DNA of 64,000 nt from Nephrocerus scutellatus (taxonomy: Eukaryota; Arthropoda; Insecta; Diptera; Pipunculidae), in the NCBI GenBank assembly GCA_947095585.1, contig OX352762.1, positions 119,938,930 to 120,002,929 of the forward strand, given 5' to 3'. Within the stretch, counting starts at the first letter, position 1. Each line of letters opens with the position of its first letter. A program made the translations under genes and the position numbers. The notes beneath the pieces are model-generated. The model searched no databases. It was not told the origin of the DNA and was given only the letters and a program-made list of their open reading frames with translations. Below are positions 1-11,160 of this stretch, in pieces.

Positions 1-1984
1 TCATTTGAAAACAAATTCATTTCGCGTTTAGTGCTTAGACCAACTCACAATTCCTTTCGATCTTGAAGTACATTGTTTTGTATTATATAAAATCGAACCT
101 TCTGCTCCACTAAGCAGACACAGTAAATGTCTTCTTATTTTTACGGTTGACATAGCTTCTTTACATAGCTTGTTAATTACATGCAAGCGCTCAAGAACGA
201 TATTCAAAGAATCTCAAGTACCTACTGCTAGGCAAAAATAATAGATTCCCTGTGAAAGTGGGATAGGAGATGATTCTTCCGATTCAAAGCACACAGAAGG
301 GTAAAATAACTCAAAGTTTTAAATGTTCCAACTTGACAAACTCTGTGTCTGACGATTTACGAGTATTTGCTTTTCATATACGAAATAGGGGTATGACGTC
401 GGCAGCCGGTTATTTCCGTCACGTATCACACAAAGTGCATATACTCGTACTCTTATTTCTATTTTCTATTTCATCAAATACAGTATCAAAGTACAGTGGA
501 TCAGGATGATTTGGTTGTGATAAAATCAGTAAGGAGCTGATGGTGATGGCAAATAGTCCAACGAGGTAAGGATATATGTACCTTCTTTCTTTTCCTAAGA
601 AACCCAATTTATTTTCCAACGAGTTGAGATGATTGATTTAATGATGGGGGCAATGTAATAGATCCCCATGACTGGTAGTAATACCAAACCACTACGACCC
701 ATGGGGATCTATTGCATTTCACCAGGCTTGTGCAAAACGAATAATAAAAACTCGATCCCGGCACCTAGTAAACACGAACTTTGTTCTTCTCGCCAAGACT
801 ATTGCGATTTGCGCTGAACCCCTCCTCCAGTTTTAATGTTATGTATAATAAATCCAGGGCCCTTACTATTTCTTGACTGTCCGACATGACGGCTATGATT
901 GAAGTTAGCCCTAATTCCAAAGGGATAGCACCACAGCTTGGAATATGCTCATTTACTGTCTCCCTTCTTCAGATAACTTGGTCATTGTTCCCGTGCCTTC
1001 TTCCATCCCAGATATATTTTGTGTCAGTCTCAGATCTGAACTTTTTCTTGGTGGACAATTTGACTTCAAAGTTTTTCGCACCGTGTTACTGCATAATATG
1101 CTTGGCAACTAAATAAACTTCTTCTTAACGTCCGTGATGTCGCCTTCCATAATCCATGCTTAGATGGGCTTGCAATGACATCATGTAATGGAGTAGTAAA
1201 ATATAATCACCTATATCCCCGCTATGTGTCAGGTTATCATGGACCCTGTTATTAATAGCTATTTCCATTTGCACTTTTCGAACCCGAAACCAAAACACAT
1301 GGTCAAGTCTCAGGATTTCCGTGGTCGAAAATCCACATCAACCAGAAACTCCCTTTATTTGCATTCATCATCACGTGATATGTTTTGTGTACTACAGTAT
1401 TCAAGAGCGCGATATAAAACATTCTTCCCCTCTAACTAAACTCAACGTTGTCTCAAAAATTTGTTTGCTTGCTCTCATTGTCGTCTTGCTGAGTAAAGAA
1501 AAACGTACGTTTGCATATTATTATTTAAAATCACACCAAACCCCGGGTATGGTTTCTAAAAAAGAACTAGAAAACGATACTTTGAAAGAGAAACTTTACC
1601 AAGAAAATGGAAGCAACTATTATAAGATACTACGGAATTTTTTCAATTCTCTGGCTGCGGAGCTAAGCTTGGTTCTTTCTGCCCATTCTACTGCTCCGTT
1701 GATTATGATTAGTACTATTATCATTGTGTTCATCTAGTGCAACGGTCTGAGGCTTATTTCTTCACGACTTGACTGCAAATCTTCTGCACACCTTGCACGC
1801 TCTTTTTTGATTTAGCACAGCTTGTTGGTATTTGTTCCATAGCAGCCTACTGACAATACAAGATATTAGACCGCTTTGCTGACAGCAATCTCTTCTCCGT
1901 TAAAGGCATGCATATGATTTAAGTTGCAAAGAGGCTTCTAGGAACCGCGAGGTATGCTTTTGTTTATATAAACAAAACTCCAAT
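1..1984. other. anonymous AT-rich DNA, no supported gene
   Basis: No reading frame here has recognisable protein motifs. The longest (1321-1737, plus, 138 codons) has an ordinary low-complexity composition with no domain I recognise and is probably chance. A short inverted repeat at 653-717 is the only structured element noted. I see no promoter or splice pattern strong enough to propose a host exon. Confidence 0.5.
653..717. repeat. short inverted repeat (18-bp arms)
   Basis: The left arm at 653-670 (ATGTAATAGATCCCCATG) is the reverse complement of 700-717 with one mismatch, around a 29-bp spacer. It could form a hairpin or be the remains of a small inverted-repeat transposon. No target-site duplication was identified. 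Confidence 0.5.
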
Positions 1985-2265
1985 GTGGAAAACCGAACCA
2001 AATTTAGACGAGTACGAAATGATTGCAATGCCTACATTAGACGAGTCAAATTCGACTTTAACCAGAAACTGAGACAAAAAATACTTCAATATCCCAAAGG
2101 TAGTAAGAATTTTTGGTCATTCGTGAAATGAATTAAAAATACTGCCTCGTCTTCGATTCCAACACTCATGCATAATGACATTCCAACTGTCAGCTCCATA
2201 GACAAGGCCAATTTGCTTGTTACAGTTAATTCGATTTCAGTATTTTAGGACGAGTATGTAAATTG
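1985..2265 (+). pseudogene. LINE fragment, linker before the reverse transcriptase (Jockey/CR1-like)
   Basis: One plus frame reads a segment of the type found between endonuclease and reverse transcriptase in Jockey/CR1-type LINE polyproteins: AYIRRVKFDFNQKLRQKI, then KGSKNFWSFVK, a stop, and KNTASSSIPTLMHNDIP. Both flanks lose similarity quickly and no reverse transcriptase block follows, so this is a short 5'- and 3'-truncated relic. The family assignment rests on recalled motif style rather than a search. It is unrelated in sequence to the LINE-A copy at 4-6 kb. Confidence 0.5.
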
Positions 2266-3914
2266 CGATTTATCTTAGGATTCGTATTCCATTATATGCG
2301 CTATAGTATATTACATAACGAGCACGGAAAGTGGAGTTTAGCTCTTTTCTGCGAGTTATGTACGCTATTTTTCACACGACCAAACCGGTTTTTCTGTTAA
2401 ATCGATTATGCGCAATGCAAAATTACTTTGAGAATGTGTGTTCGCTGTGACTGCAGTAAATAACAAAAGTATTTTATATGATAAAGTAACTAGAGTGTGT
2501 AAAGGCTACTTTCGAAGCTAGGTTATAGTGTATGAAACAGTCACTTTCGTCTATGGGCGTGTGAAAACTACTTTTCATAACAATACAATATATTTTTTTT
2601 TATAAAACTTAACAAACAGAACTTTAAAGTAATCGCTCATTTCCTTGGCTTTTGTACTTCATAGTGGACATTCCAAAGGGACATACGCAAACTCAAAAAA
2701 AAAATTTTTTTTTTAAATTTTTGTGTTCCTTTGTGTGTTTTTACACAAAAAAAAACCTGAAAGATTATTTTTTTGTTCATGGGAAATAATTCCTATTTCA
2801 AAGGAAAGGAAAACTGTATGCCTAAAGCATTTAAATTTTTTGTAATCTTTTTAGTTTTTTTCAATTTCTCTCCCATTTTTAACATAAAATACAATTTTCG
2901 TTCTACTGTGACACACCACAAGAATTACGATTATGGATTTCACTGTACACGCGATTTGTAATTCGATTGATGTTCGTCGAAACATTGAGTTTCTGCATGA
3001 TATTCCCAGCACACATTACGATTATGTATTAAGAATAGAGAATTACAATACATAATAAAAAATCGGTTAATATAAGTTATGTCCCTGTATAGAGGAATCC
3101 ATGGAATTTTTAGTTGTCAGTTACTTCACAAGGGACTATAGAAGAGTTTTTCAAATTATATGTACTTAGTTCTTAGCCTTTGGCACTTTTGCTATATATG
3201 GCCGTGAAAAATGTCAGGAAATCTATTTTTCTATAGATTGAGAGCCGCAAAATTCCTACACCGAACTTCCAAAGATGTTTTATATCTACAGCACTTGAGG
3301 ATGTGTCGCGTGCCGCAAAGTGCCGTTTTATGTATAAATACCAAAAAATGTCAAAATGCTAATGTATGTATAGGATCTCTGTTAATGGGATGGTGTGGCA
3401 TGCCATGCAAAAGAAAAAAAAAAATTTCGTATCTTTTTTTTATGCCGAGTGATTGTAAAAGACTCCGCTGTTCTGGTATATAATGGAAATACTATTATGG
3501 TTTATCATTATGCAAGCAAACTTGTAGAACAAGTATAATTTTGAAAAATTAACTTTTATCTCAAGCAATATGGTACATGGATCAGATAAGTTTCTCTCTT
3601 CTTAAAATTAATTTGCTTTTTAATGATTGGCTAAAGTAGCCAATGCTATGGCTCCGCGCCTCTGGAGGTGATTGGTTGTGTTATTCAGAAACTAAAGAAC
3701 AACTTTTCTGTTGTTCTGTTTATCACGGCTTTGGAAGGAAGGATTCGACAGCTGAAAAAATGCGAATAATTTGTTGAAAATGCAGGAAACAAGAGAAACA
3801 AAAACTTAACTTGTAACTTGTTAGCCAAATTAAAAACGAATGAGGTCTTGCATTTCGTGGTAATGAAGAAAATATTGGGTCCCTCATAACAAAAAAATTA
3901 TTTGATGCCACAGA
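2266..3914. other. anonymous AT-rich DNA
   Basis: Contains A/T homopolymer runs, including an A-run followed directly by a T-run near 2695-2715, and a few short frames without recognisable motifs (for example 3211-3483 plus). Nothing here supports a gene. Confidence 0.5.
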
Positions 3915-3960
3915 CGATCTACCATCTACCATCTATCAACTACCATCTACCATCTACCAG
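3915..3960. repeat. CTACCAT-type short tandem repeat
   Basis: The motif CTACCAT recurs about six times with one variant unit. It sits directly upstream of the LINE-A copy that begins around 3962, so it may mark the pre-insertion site or the end of an earlier insertion. Confidence 0.6.
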
Positions 3961-3961
3961 A

Positions 3962-5985
3962 TAGACCGCCCGCCGCAACCCGAACCTGATGACGATATGA
4001 ACGTACCGAGGTGCCAATGTCTACTCGGACCTTTATCTTGTTGGTATGATTCTCCGAGGGTGGATTGCATCAAAACGAAAGACTGCATCCACTTATCAGA
4101 TTCGAGTCAACACCGCTGCCCTTCGCAACGAAGAGACCAGAAACAACTACGGTCAAGCTATAGGACTCGCCCTAAACGCAGGAAGAGTAAGTCCTAAGGC
4201 TGAGCTGTCGAGCGTAGAAGAGAAGTGGATACGACTTAAGAATACGTACTGTCATTAGTACAGCTTACTCCATCTTAGGCAGTAGTCGTAGAGATCGGAG
4301 CGACTGGTTCGATGACGAATGTAAGCTAGCGACTGAACGTAAGAATGTTGCGTACCGAGCAATGCAACAAATAGAACGCGGGCACGCGAAGTCGAATACA
4401 AAGAGCTCAGAAGATATGAAAAAACAGTTCACCGGCGAAAGAAAACAATATACCCCGTGTTGCACACACTGCAAAGACAAAGAGGGTTATCTGATCGCCG
4501 AACTTTGACGAGTTGCTAAATGGCCACCTAACTGTGGAATTGGAGGATCTACCAATGACCGAAGACCACACTATGCTGCCGCCACCAAGCCTAGACCAAT
4601 ATAGCATAGCAATAAATCGGCTCAAAAATAATATGGCTCCGAGATCAGATAGTATACCAATGGAGCTGATTAAAACATGAGGTCCCGGAATACACCAAGC
4701 AATTCATGAACTAATAGTGCAAGTATGAGAGGAATAAGCGATCCCAGAAAACTAGCGATGAGGCAGCCTGTGACCTATATATAAGAAAGGAGATATCACA
4801 ACATGCAGTAATTATCGTGGTATAACGTTATTGAGTACCACGTATAAGATTTTCTCCTCTATCCTTCAAGACAGGATAGCCCAATACGCTAAGTTCATAA
4901 TTGGTTCATACCAGTGTGGCTTTATCCCAGGTAAATCAACAACTTATCCGACCTATGATGCAGGCAGGTGATGGAAAAATGTCTCGAGATTCATTACTCA
5001 CTACACCATCTTTTTATAGACTTTAAAGCCGCCAATAATAGCATAGCCAGAGTAGAACTTTATAAGACATAAGAGAATTCGGCGTCCCTAATAAACTGAC
5101 AAGACTGTGTAGGTTGGCCATGACCAATGTTACAAGCCAAGTAAAAATATTCGGATCACTATAAAGCCCATTCAACATCTATAACGGGCTTAGACAAGGG
5201 GATGGACTGGCCTACGTCCTCTTCAACATGGCGTTGGAGAAGGTGATCCGAGACTCTGGCGTAACGGCGAGAGGAACAATCCTCTATAAGTCAATTCAGA
5301 AACTAACTTACGCAGACTCTATTGACATCCTTGGTAGAAGCCCAAGAACTGTACAGAAAGCTTTCATCCAGATCGAGCATGCGGCACGAAATCTGGGGCT
5401 GCACACATATGATAGCAAAAGAAAGTACATGGTGGCCACGTCTGCGACTAGAAGATCCAACATTGGTCCCGCAATTATAATAGTGGAGCGCGATTTTGAA
5501 GTAGTGCAATCCTTTAACTAACTCGGGTCAACTGTAGCAGCCAAAAACACCATGGAACCAGAAATACGCGCACGGCTGCTTAAAGCAAACAAAGCCTTCT
5601 TTAGTCTGTCAATAAACTTCAAATCCAGGAACTTAACCATTACAACCAAGCTGCTGGTATATAAGACAATGGTCATACCAGTACTTAAATATGAATCCGA
5701 GACTTGGGTGCTAAGCTAAAATCATTCTGACCTCAAAGCTGCGTTCGAGAGAAAAGTCTTTTGGAGAATTGTCGACCACGTATGTGAGGAAGGACGATTC
5801 CGGAGACTCTATAATGATGATATCCTCTGCGTTAGTATTTATGGAACACGACAGCGAGACCGGCCAAGCATACGATGGAAGGATGGTGTATACCAGTGTT
5901 TAGGGATGCAAAACTAAATGACATCGGCTCAAAATTAGGACCGACAGTAAGAGACTTTTTGTGGGAAGACAGGACCGGATAACGA
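3962..5985 (+). pseudogene. LINE-A copy 1 (RTE-like non-LTR retrotransposon), decayed
   Basis: This is the longest continuous LINE-A segment in the window. Reading across several frames on the plus strand gives the linker region (SSVEEKWIRLKNT near 4210), the reverse transcriptase entry (INRLKNNMAPRSDSIP near 4615; CSNYRGITLLSTTYKIF near 4805; CGFIPGKST near 4917), the palm (FNMALEKVIRDSGV at about 5222) and the thumb (LVYKTMVIPVL near 5655; CEEGRFRRLYNDD near 5785). The catalytic YADD box has become YADS (TYADSIDILGRS), which removes a metal-binding aspartate. Many stops and frameshifts are present, and a stretch after the CEEGRFRRLYNDD box is deleted relative to the 26.8-kb and 41-kb copies. 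The endonuclease is missing, so it is 5'-truncated. The usual ATG-type tail is not visible; sequence from about 5986 onward resembles the 3' end of another LINE. Identification as RTE-like is by motif recall. Confidence 0.8.
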
Positions 5986-7724
5986 CCGAAGATCAAGTCT
6001 TTAGCTATCTTAAGGTAACGAAGAGATTTTAATTGGGAATTCACTAGGAAACAGTACAATGGGCCGATGGACTGAGTGCTCTGGTGTGGTTTTTCTCTAA
6101 CTGTCACAGCCACCATAACTACATACACAACTGGTTAAATAGAAGCCCAGAGAAAGTGCTCTTGTTTTAGTTAAACATATTGCTGAATATTTTCTTTTTA
6201 AAACTAAAACATATTCTATGTCCATCTAAAATAATGTAGCTTTATAACAGTGAAAGAATTTTTGAAATCAGTTAGGCAGTTTTCGAGTATACTGCTTACA
6301 AACAAACTCACAATCTTTCTCCCTCTTTATAACATTAGTACAAATAAACAGACATCGGAGTCGTGTTTTTCTAATCTGGAAACAGTCTTTCGCATTTAAT
6401 TGTCTTTAGTTATTACAAGCCGGAGAACGTTCTTTTCGATATAAAAGCTTATATAAAACTATTTAGGGGACATAATTGGAAAAGATCGTCTAAACCACCT
6501 CACTTTAATGAACATTTAATATGAGATACGTACTTTGAGACATGATTTGACTATAGTCTTATCCATAAATTTGCTCAGTTAATGCGAGAAAAGTTAGCTT
6601 ATAGATTATTTGTTTTATTTCATTGTCAAAATCAAAGCAAGTTTCTCTTTAAAACATTTTCTAACGTCTCCGCACTGGCTTAAGCCGACACTGATCACTC
6701 GTAGATGTCAATGACGAGCACCCACGAGGATATGAACTCACACCATGTATAGGCCTTTTTGATTATGGAGTAGAACCAACTTAAGTATCACAAACATGCA
6801 ACAAAGTCCCAATCCTATTAATTCCCATATGCCTACCATTATTATGGACTTTGTGTTTTATGTTGTGCATGTTTATGTCACATATCCTGAAGAAGCTGGT
6901 TTGTTTAGAACGAAACTCACGCCACTCATACAAAGTGTTTCATGTATACTTGTAGCTCAATTGCATAGAATGGGAGTATCTTGCGAGGCACTTTCACAAA
7001 ATCAATAATGTGTACTAGACTAGAATATTTCAGATTAACAAAAATAGAGCTACAGTCACGCAAACCAGCCAAAAAGGTTCATAAATATGAATTGCAGAAT
7101 AAATAAGAAATTCAGTCATAAGAACATCGTTGAAATAGTCAGTTGCTTCTATTGCTCGATAGCTTTTTGTCTGCGACAACTAAAAGACGGCTGTACGATG
7201 TCTGTTTGTTTTATAGAGAAGATGAAGAAACAAAAACCTGTGAAGCAATATTTGTATATTTAAAGCAATCCTGTGAAGAGGTACACATTCTATCGGCAAA
7301 TAATATTTTACCTTGGATTTTATTCATTAGAAATCACAATTAAATTATTCAAATATTTTGAATAAAATTTTGATTGCAATTTGTTTCCTTTTGTAAGTAC
7401 ATATACCTGTATATGGTACTGAAAAGTTAAGACTAGAATATTAATTTATTTGGTTTTGGTTATCAAAATACTTGGAGCGGAAAGGAAGATGTTAGCAATT
7501 TTAAGAGATCTTAACAGAGACGTTGCTAAAGGACATCATATTTGGCTCGCTGCAACTGTTTTGCGGTCCTGGCTTTTTATCATTCAAATTTTCGTTATAT
7601 ACACTTTGAATGAATAACTGTTCAAGCCGAGATTTTCTTTTTAATATAATGTTGTTGCACTTTAAAACTACTGAGTTAGAAGCACCTTTAATCTGTAAAA
7701 AAAATTTCTACAACAGGCGATGTA
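5986..7724. other. anonymous DNA with a possible LINE 3' end at its start
   Basis: About 6000-6130 (containing GGGCCGATGGACTGAGTGC and TCACAGCC) resembles the 3' untranslated style of RNase H-bearing LINEs, but this is weak. The rest, including short frames at 6796-7008 and 7143-7343, shows no recognisable coding motif. Confidence 0.4.
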
Positions 7725-7746
7725 ACGGGTGTTTTTTTAAGAGGTT
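7725..7746 (+). repeat. left terminal inverted repeat of the mariner-like element
   Basis: 22 bases matching the reverse complement of 9007-9028 with two differences. It abuts the TA at 7723-7724. It is the likely transposase binding and cleavage end distal to the transposase start. Confidence 0.85.
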
Positions 7747-7830
7747 GCCGATTTTTTTTTTTAATAAAACACATATAAAATTATGAAATGACCAAAATTT
7801 TTTTTTATTTGGTAGATAATTTTTTGGCAT

Positions 7831-8916
7831 TTAACATTTAAACACAATTTCTGGCATATGGCTACCACGACTATTTTTCACAAATGTCATTCTGGAGGTC
7901 CAATTTTCCAGCACTTTTTCAAGCATTTGAGGGCGTATGTCAGCAATGACACGTTGAATATTGGTTTCCAAAGCGTCAATCGATTGAGGTTTATCCACAT
8001 AAACCAATGACTTCACGTATCCCCACAAAAAGTAATCGAGTGGCGTCAAATCGCACGAACGCGGAGGCCAATTCACCGGACCATTTCTCGAAATAATGTT
8101 GTCGTTGAAAGTTTCTTTCAATAAGTCGATTGTTTCACGTGCTGTATGGCAAGTGGCACCATCTTGTTGAAACCACATTTCATCCATATCCATATCTTCA
8201 AGATTTGACAACAAAAACTCATTTAACATGGTTCTGTATCGATTTCCATTCTCGGTAACGCGTCGTCCTTCCTCATTTTTAAAGAAATATGGACCGATGA
8301 TCCCACCAGCCCATAGACCGCACCAAACAGTACATTTATCAGGATGCATTGGTAATTCTTGAACGGCGTGTGGATTATCTTTGCTCCAAATGCGACAATT
8401 TTGTTTGTTGACGTATCCATTTAACAAAAAATGCGCCTCATCACTGAAGAGAATTTTACGGTAAAAAAATGGATCTTCGTTCAATTGATTTAACGACCAA
8501 TCACTGAATTCACGGCGCAAACGATGGTCGTGTGGCTTTAATTCTTGCACCAATTGAATTTTGTATGGCACCAAACCCAAATCTTTACGTAAAATTTTCC
8601 ATAAAGTCGATGGACAAAGTCCAATTTGCTGAGCACGACGACGAATCGATAAATTGTCGTTTTCTTCGACACTGGCCTCAACGACAGCAATATTTTCTTC
8701 TGTACGAACTCTTCTCATTCTTGTCGGTGGCTTGGCATCCAAAAGAGTGAATGTAGACCGAAATTTGGTAATTACGTTCTTTATGGTGGTCTCTGACGGA
8801 CGGTTATGTGCACCATAAAATTCACGAAGTGCTCTATAAACATTTTTAATTGAACACTGATTTTGAAAATAAATTTCCACGATTTGAAAACGTTGTTCTG
8901 GAGTTAACCTATTCAT
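7831..8916 (-). CDS. mariner-like transposase, intact (361 aa)
   Basis: Encodes a cut-and-paste transposase that would bind the element's terminal repeats and insert it at TA. The N-terminal part has two helix-turn-helix-like regions (residues about 5-55, beginning MNRLTPEQRFQIVEIY, and about 86-112, with LSIRRRAQQIGLCPSTLWKI). The catalytic core shows KILFSDEAHF (Asp159), FQQDGATCHTA (Asp252) and PPRSCDLTPLDYFLWG (Asp289). I count 36 residues between the second and third acidic residues, so it is a DDD triad with spacing longer than the 34 of classic mariner. Length fits the superfamily (about 340-370). I prefer the start at 8916 because MNRLTPEQRF matches the usual N-terminus of this transposase group; an in-frame ATG 12 codons upstream (8952) would add an unusual hydrophobic extension. 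No stop or frameshift interrupts it. It could be annotated as a Tc1/Tc3 or DUF4817-type protein in databases. Confidence 0.93.
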   Translation of the reverse strand: MNRLTPEQRFQIVEIYFQNQCSIKNVYRALREFYGAHNRPSETTIKNVITKFRSTFTLLDAKPPTRMRRVRTEENIAVVEASVEENDNLSIRRRAQQIGLCPSTLWKILRKDLGLVPYKIQLVQELKPHDHRLRREFSDWSLNQLNEDPFFYRKILFSDEAHFLLNGYVNKQNCRIWSKDNPHAVQELPMHPDKCTVWCGLWAGGIIGPYFFKNEEGRRVTENGNRYRTMLNEFLLSNLEDMDMDEMWFQQDGATCHTARETIDLLKETFNDNIISRNGPVNWPPRSCDLTPLDYFLWGYVKSLVYVDKPQSIDALETNIQRVIADIRPQMLEKVLENWTSRMTFVKNSRGSHMPEIVFKC

Positions 8917-9006
8917 AATGATTTGCCAAACAATACTGAGTAGAAATGCCACTTTGAGCTGTCAAAACAACTGTCATAAAATAAAACGACATCTATCGGA
9001 AAAACA

Positions 9007-9028
9007 AACCTCCTAAAAAAACACCCAT
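9007..9028 (-). repeat. right terminal inverted repeat of the mariner-like element
   Basis: 22 bases whose reverse complement matches 7725-7746 except at two positions. It is followed by TA at 9029-9030. It lies on the 5' side of the transposase gene. Confidence 0.85.
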
Positions 9029-9030
9029 TA

Positions 9031-9445
9031 TATGTTGTTTTCAATTCCGAATGAATATTGATTACGAGTCGATGATTTGATTTCGCTGCCATATTCCATT
9101 AATCGTACTACAAACGAATTACGGCGTAGGTTCATTTCATTTGTCATGTCCTGGTCAACGAAGCTTACCTTTAATTTTTGTTGTCGATTAGAATAAAGCT
9201 GTAGCGATTGTATATCACCTTTATTGGATAGTCTCAGTAATCATTCTGTACATGGCAACCAAGTCACTGATTCGTTTGAAAGTACTGGGGCAACCTGAAT
9301 GCTGGAATTTTGTTCATGCATTTCTGTAAACCCAGCTCCAGATATTATGCAGCCCGCTCAATCTAGAAAAACTTTTTTACACTTCTTGGATTTGTCTCGA
9401 TGTAAGACTTTGTTACACTCCTAGGAGTTTATTCAATTAAAGACT
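9031..9445. other. unassigned DNA next to the transposon
   Basis: On the minus strand one frame across about 9050-9365 has a single stop and a varied, protein-like composition (for example VRLMEYGSEIKSSTRNQYSF), with a GGTAAGC splice-donor-like match in the middle. I do not recognise a family, and the frame has no clear start, so it is only noted. It could be an old coding fragment of a mobile element or chance. Confidence 0.3.
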
Positions 9446-9655
9446 TTGGTTGCTGTGACTCAGTGGTTAGTGCGCTGGACTACTGAGCAGGAGGTTGGAA
9501 GTTCAAATCCTAGAAAAAGACTAAATAGTTTTTTTCACGGCTCCACCTATCGCGAATATCTGACAAACGTCCCGATAGTAATTACTGTTATGTCTCAATT
9601 CGTCTATAGTATATGGCTTAAAATTGTAGCTTCCTTCCATTTGTACCATTTCTTC
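9446..9655 (+). mobile_element. tRNA-derived SINE copy, 3'-truncated
   Basis: Begins with a tRNA-like head holding an A box (TGACTCAGTGG, 9456-9466) and a B box (AGTTCAAATCC, 9500-9510), then the family body, including a CACGGCTCCACCTATCGCGAA block and a TTGTAGCTTCCTTCCATTTG block. The same order is seen in the best copy at 57225-57508. The terminal TTA-type tail is absent, so the 3' end is lost. The SINE would be transcribed by RNA polymerase III and moved by a LINE's enzymes. Confidence 0.75.
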
Positions 9656-9676
9656 GTTAATTAAGGCTGTCGAAAT

Positions 9677-10053
9677 GAAATATCATCACCATATTTGACT
9701 CTACAACTGGGGTCCGGTCCTGGCCTCTATCGGTACCGATTTTGTGCCGATGTCATCCAGTTTTGAATTCCTTAACTCTAGGTGTCCTGGTCTACGCCAT
9801 CCAGCGTAGTCTTGGCCAGCCTTGCTAGTTCTTCGCTCATGCGACCTAGGTGTCCTGCCCACCTAAGCCTATATATTCTATTCCTATATATTGTATTCTT
9901 TATATTCATTGCATTGCTCGGTACGCAACATTCTTACGTTCAGTCGCCAGCTTACATTCGTCCAGTCGTTCCGATCTCTACGACTATTGCCTAAGATGGA
10001 GTCAGCAGTACTAATGACATCATTCTTAAGGCGTGTCCATTTCTCTTCTACGC
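9677..10053 (-). pseudogene. LINE-A copy 2, internally deleted
   Basis: 9677-9888 is the reverse complement of the LINE-A 3' end (tail-like ATGGTGATGAT, then GTTGTAGAGTCAAATATG, and the region before it). 9908-10053 is the reverse complement of the linker region that sits at about 4205-4380 in copy 1, including the block ATCTCTACGACTATTGCCTA. The two parts are in element order on the minus strand, but everything between (the whole reverse transcriptase) is missing. It is a relic with no coding capacity. Confidence 0.75.
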
Positions 10054-10057
10054 CTGC

Positions 10058-10604
10058 GAAACAAATTAAGAGATATCACCCACTATATGTTTCGCAATAA
10101 TATCTTAATTGCTGCCGTGCAAGAGACCAAAATTCCCAACTCATACTCATTGACATCCTTTGCCGGTTATCAAATCATTCGACACGACAGAGGCGGGGGA
10201 CTCGTTTTTATTCTTCACCAAAATGTATTTTACAAATACATCTGCCAGCAACCCTTCCCCGATCCTCATCTTGAGACAATGAGTATATCAGTTAACACTG
10301 TAGATTTTGAGTTATTACACACTAATGTTTACATACCCCCGTAAACAGCACAGCAAATGGTTATCAACCATCCCTACTGCACATTCTCCAGGGTGAAAAC
10401 ACATTTATGATAGACTTCAATGCCAATCACCCCCTTTGGTTCTCCGCTCACCCAGAGGATAACCGTGGAAACTACATTGTGGACACATTGGAGGTAACTG
10501 ACTTTGTCACCTTGAATGATGATTTTTCCACCAGGATCACTCCTAGGTGCTCTAGCTCGCCTGACATCACAATTGCCAGCAATTCGCTATTAGGTTCCCT
10601 GTCA
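10058..10604 (+). pseudogene. Jockey-type LINE endonuclease fragment
   Basis: Shows the start of an apurinic-type endonuclease domain: LIAAVQETK (the catalytic QETK region), GGGLVFILHQNV, a stop region, then DFNANHPLWFS (the D-x-N-xH motif) and LNDDFSTRITPRCSSSPDIT. These match the order and spacing of Jockey-clade open reading frame 2 endonucleases. It contains a frameshift and stop around 10343-10380 and ends abruptly at about 10604, where similarity to a DNA transposase on the other strand begins. No reverse transcriptase follows on this strand; the minus-strand reverse transcriptase fragment at 11.2-11.7 kb is from the same general clade but in the opposite orientation. Confidence 0.75.
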
Positions 10605-11160
10605 TGGTTTGTCCCATGCTGCTGCCAAGTTAAAAAAGCGTCTTTATTGATACTTTCTCAATAGCTTCACAAATGTTGTCTTAACAAAAAAAAAACGTAA
10701 TTTTTATTTAACATTCAAGAAAATGTTGAAATATCTGTAACAAGCACCTATACCATTTTCATAATCAACAATTTATAGCAGCAAATTCTTCCCATAAAAA
10801 AGTTTCATCAGGCGGATAGCATTTTGATCCATAGACTGAATTAGTGGTTTTACATTGGGAGGCATGTACATGACAGAAATGCTACCATCTGGAGTTTGAT
10901 GTTCACTTTCTGAGGATGGCTGGGGCATTGTCCAAAATTAACAAAGTCTTAACTGGTAAACCGTTTTGGCTAAGAAAGCGTTGTACTTCCGGAATAAACA
11001 GATTATGGAACCAATCCTTAAAAATTGTTGAAGGCAGAGACACATTTTTAAACGCACGACGTTTCTGAGCTTTTCCTATGACAAATGGTTTTACTTTGTG
11101 ACCTGTGGCCTGTAGCATTAGCACACGCTCTAAATGTGATTATTTGCGTATCTGTTTTTT
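10605..11160 (-). pseudogene. pogo/Tigger-like (jerky-type DDE) transposase fragment
   Basis: The minus strand reads ATGHKVKPFVIGKAQKRRAF, STIFKDWFHNLFIPEVQRFL and LLILDNAPA, which are hallmark blocks of the DDE endonuclease shared by Tigger and jerky-like proteins; LDNAP holds a catalytic aspartate. After a frameshift it continues MPPNVKPLIQSMDQNAI and IRLMKLFYGKNLL-like sequence. The DNA-binding N-terminus is missing and the frame is broken, so it is an inactive relic. It lies between two LINE pieces. Assignment to pogo versus other Tc1/mariner-related groups is by motif recall. Confidence 0.7.

Larger units (their letters stand above)
7725..9028 (-). mobile_element. complete mariner-like DNA transposon (IS630/Tc1/mariner superfamily)
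   Basis: A 1304-bp element with matching ends: ACGGGTGTTTTTTTAAGAGG at the left and, on the other strand, ATGGGTGTTTTTTTAGGAGG at the right (20 of 22 terminal bases identical). It is flanked on both sides by TA (7723-7724 and 9029-9030), the target duplication expected for this superfamily. It encloses a single uninterrupted transposase frame on the minus strand. Intact ends plus intact gene mean a young insertion that could in principle still be active. A relic with a related transposase lies at 23.95-24.83 kb, and shorter fragments at 49.2 and 50.3 kb. Confidence 0.93.

Noticed and set aside
1321..1737. 138-codon frame as a gene
   Set aside because: No motif and low-complexity hydrophobic or charged stretches; consistent with chance.
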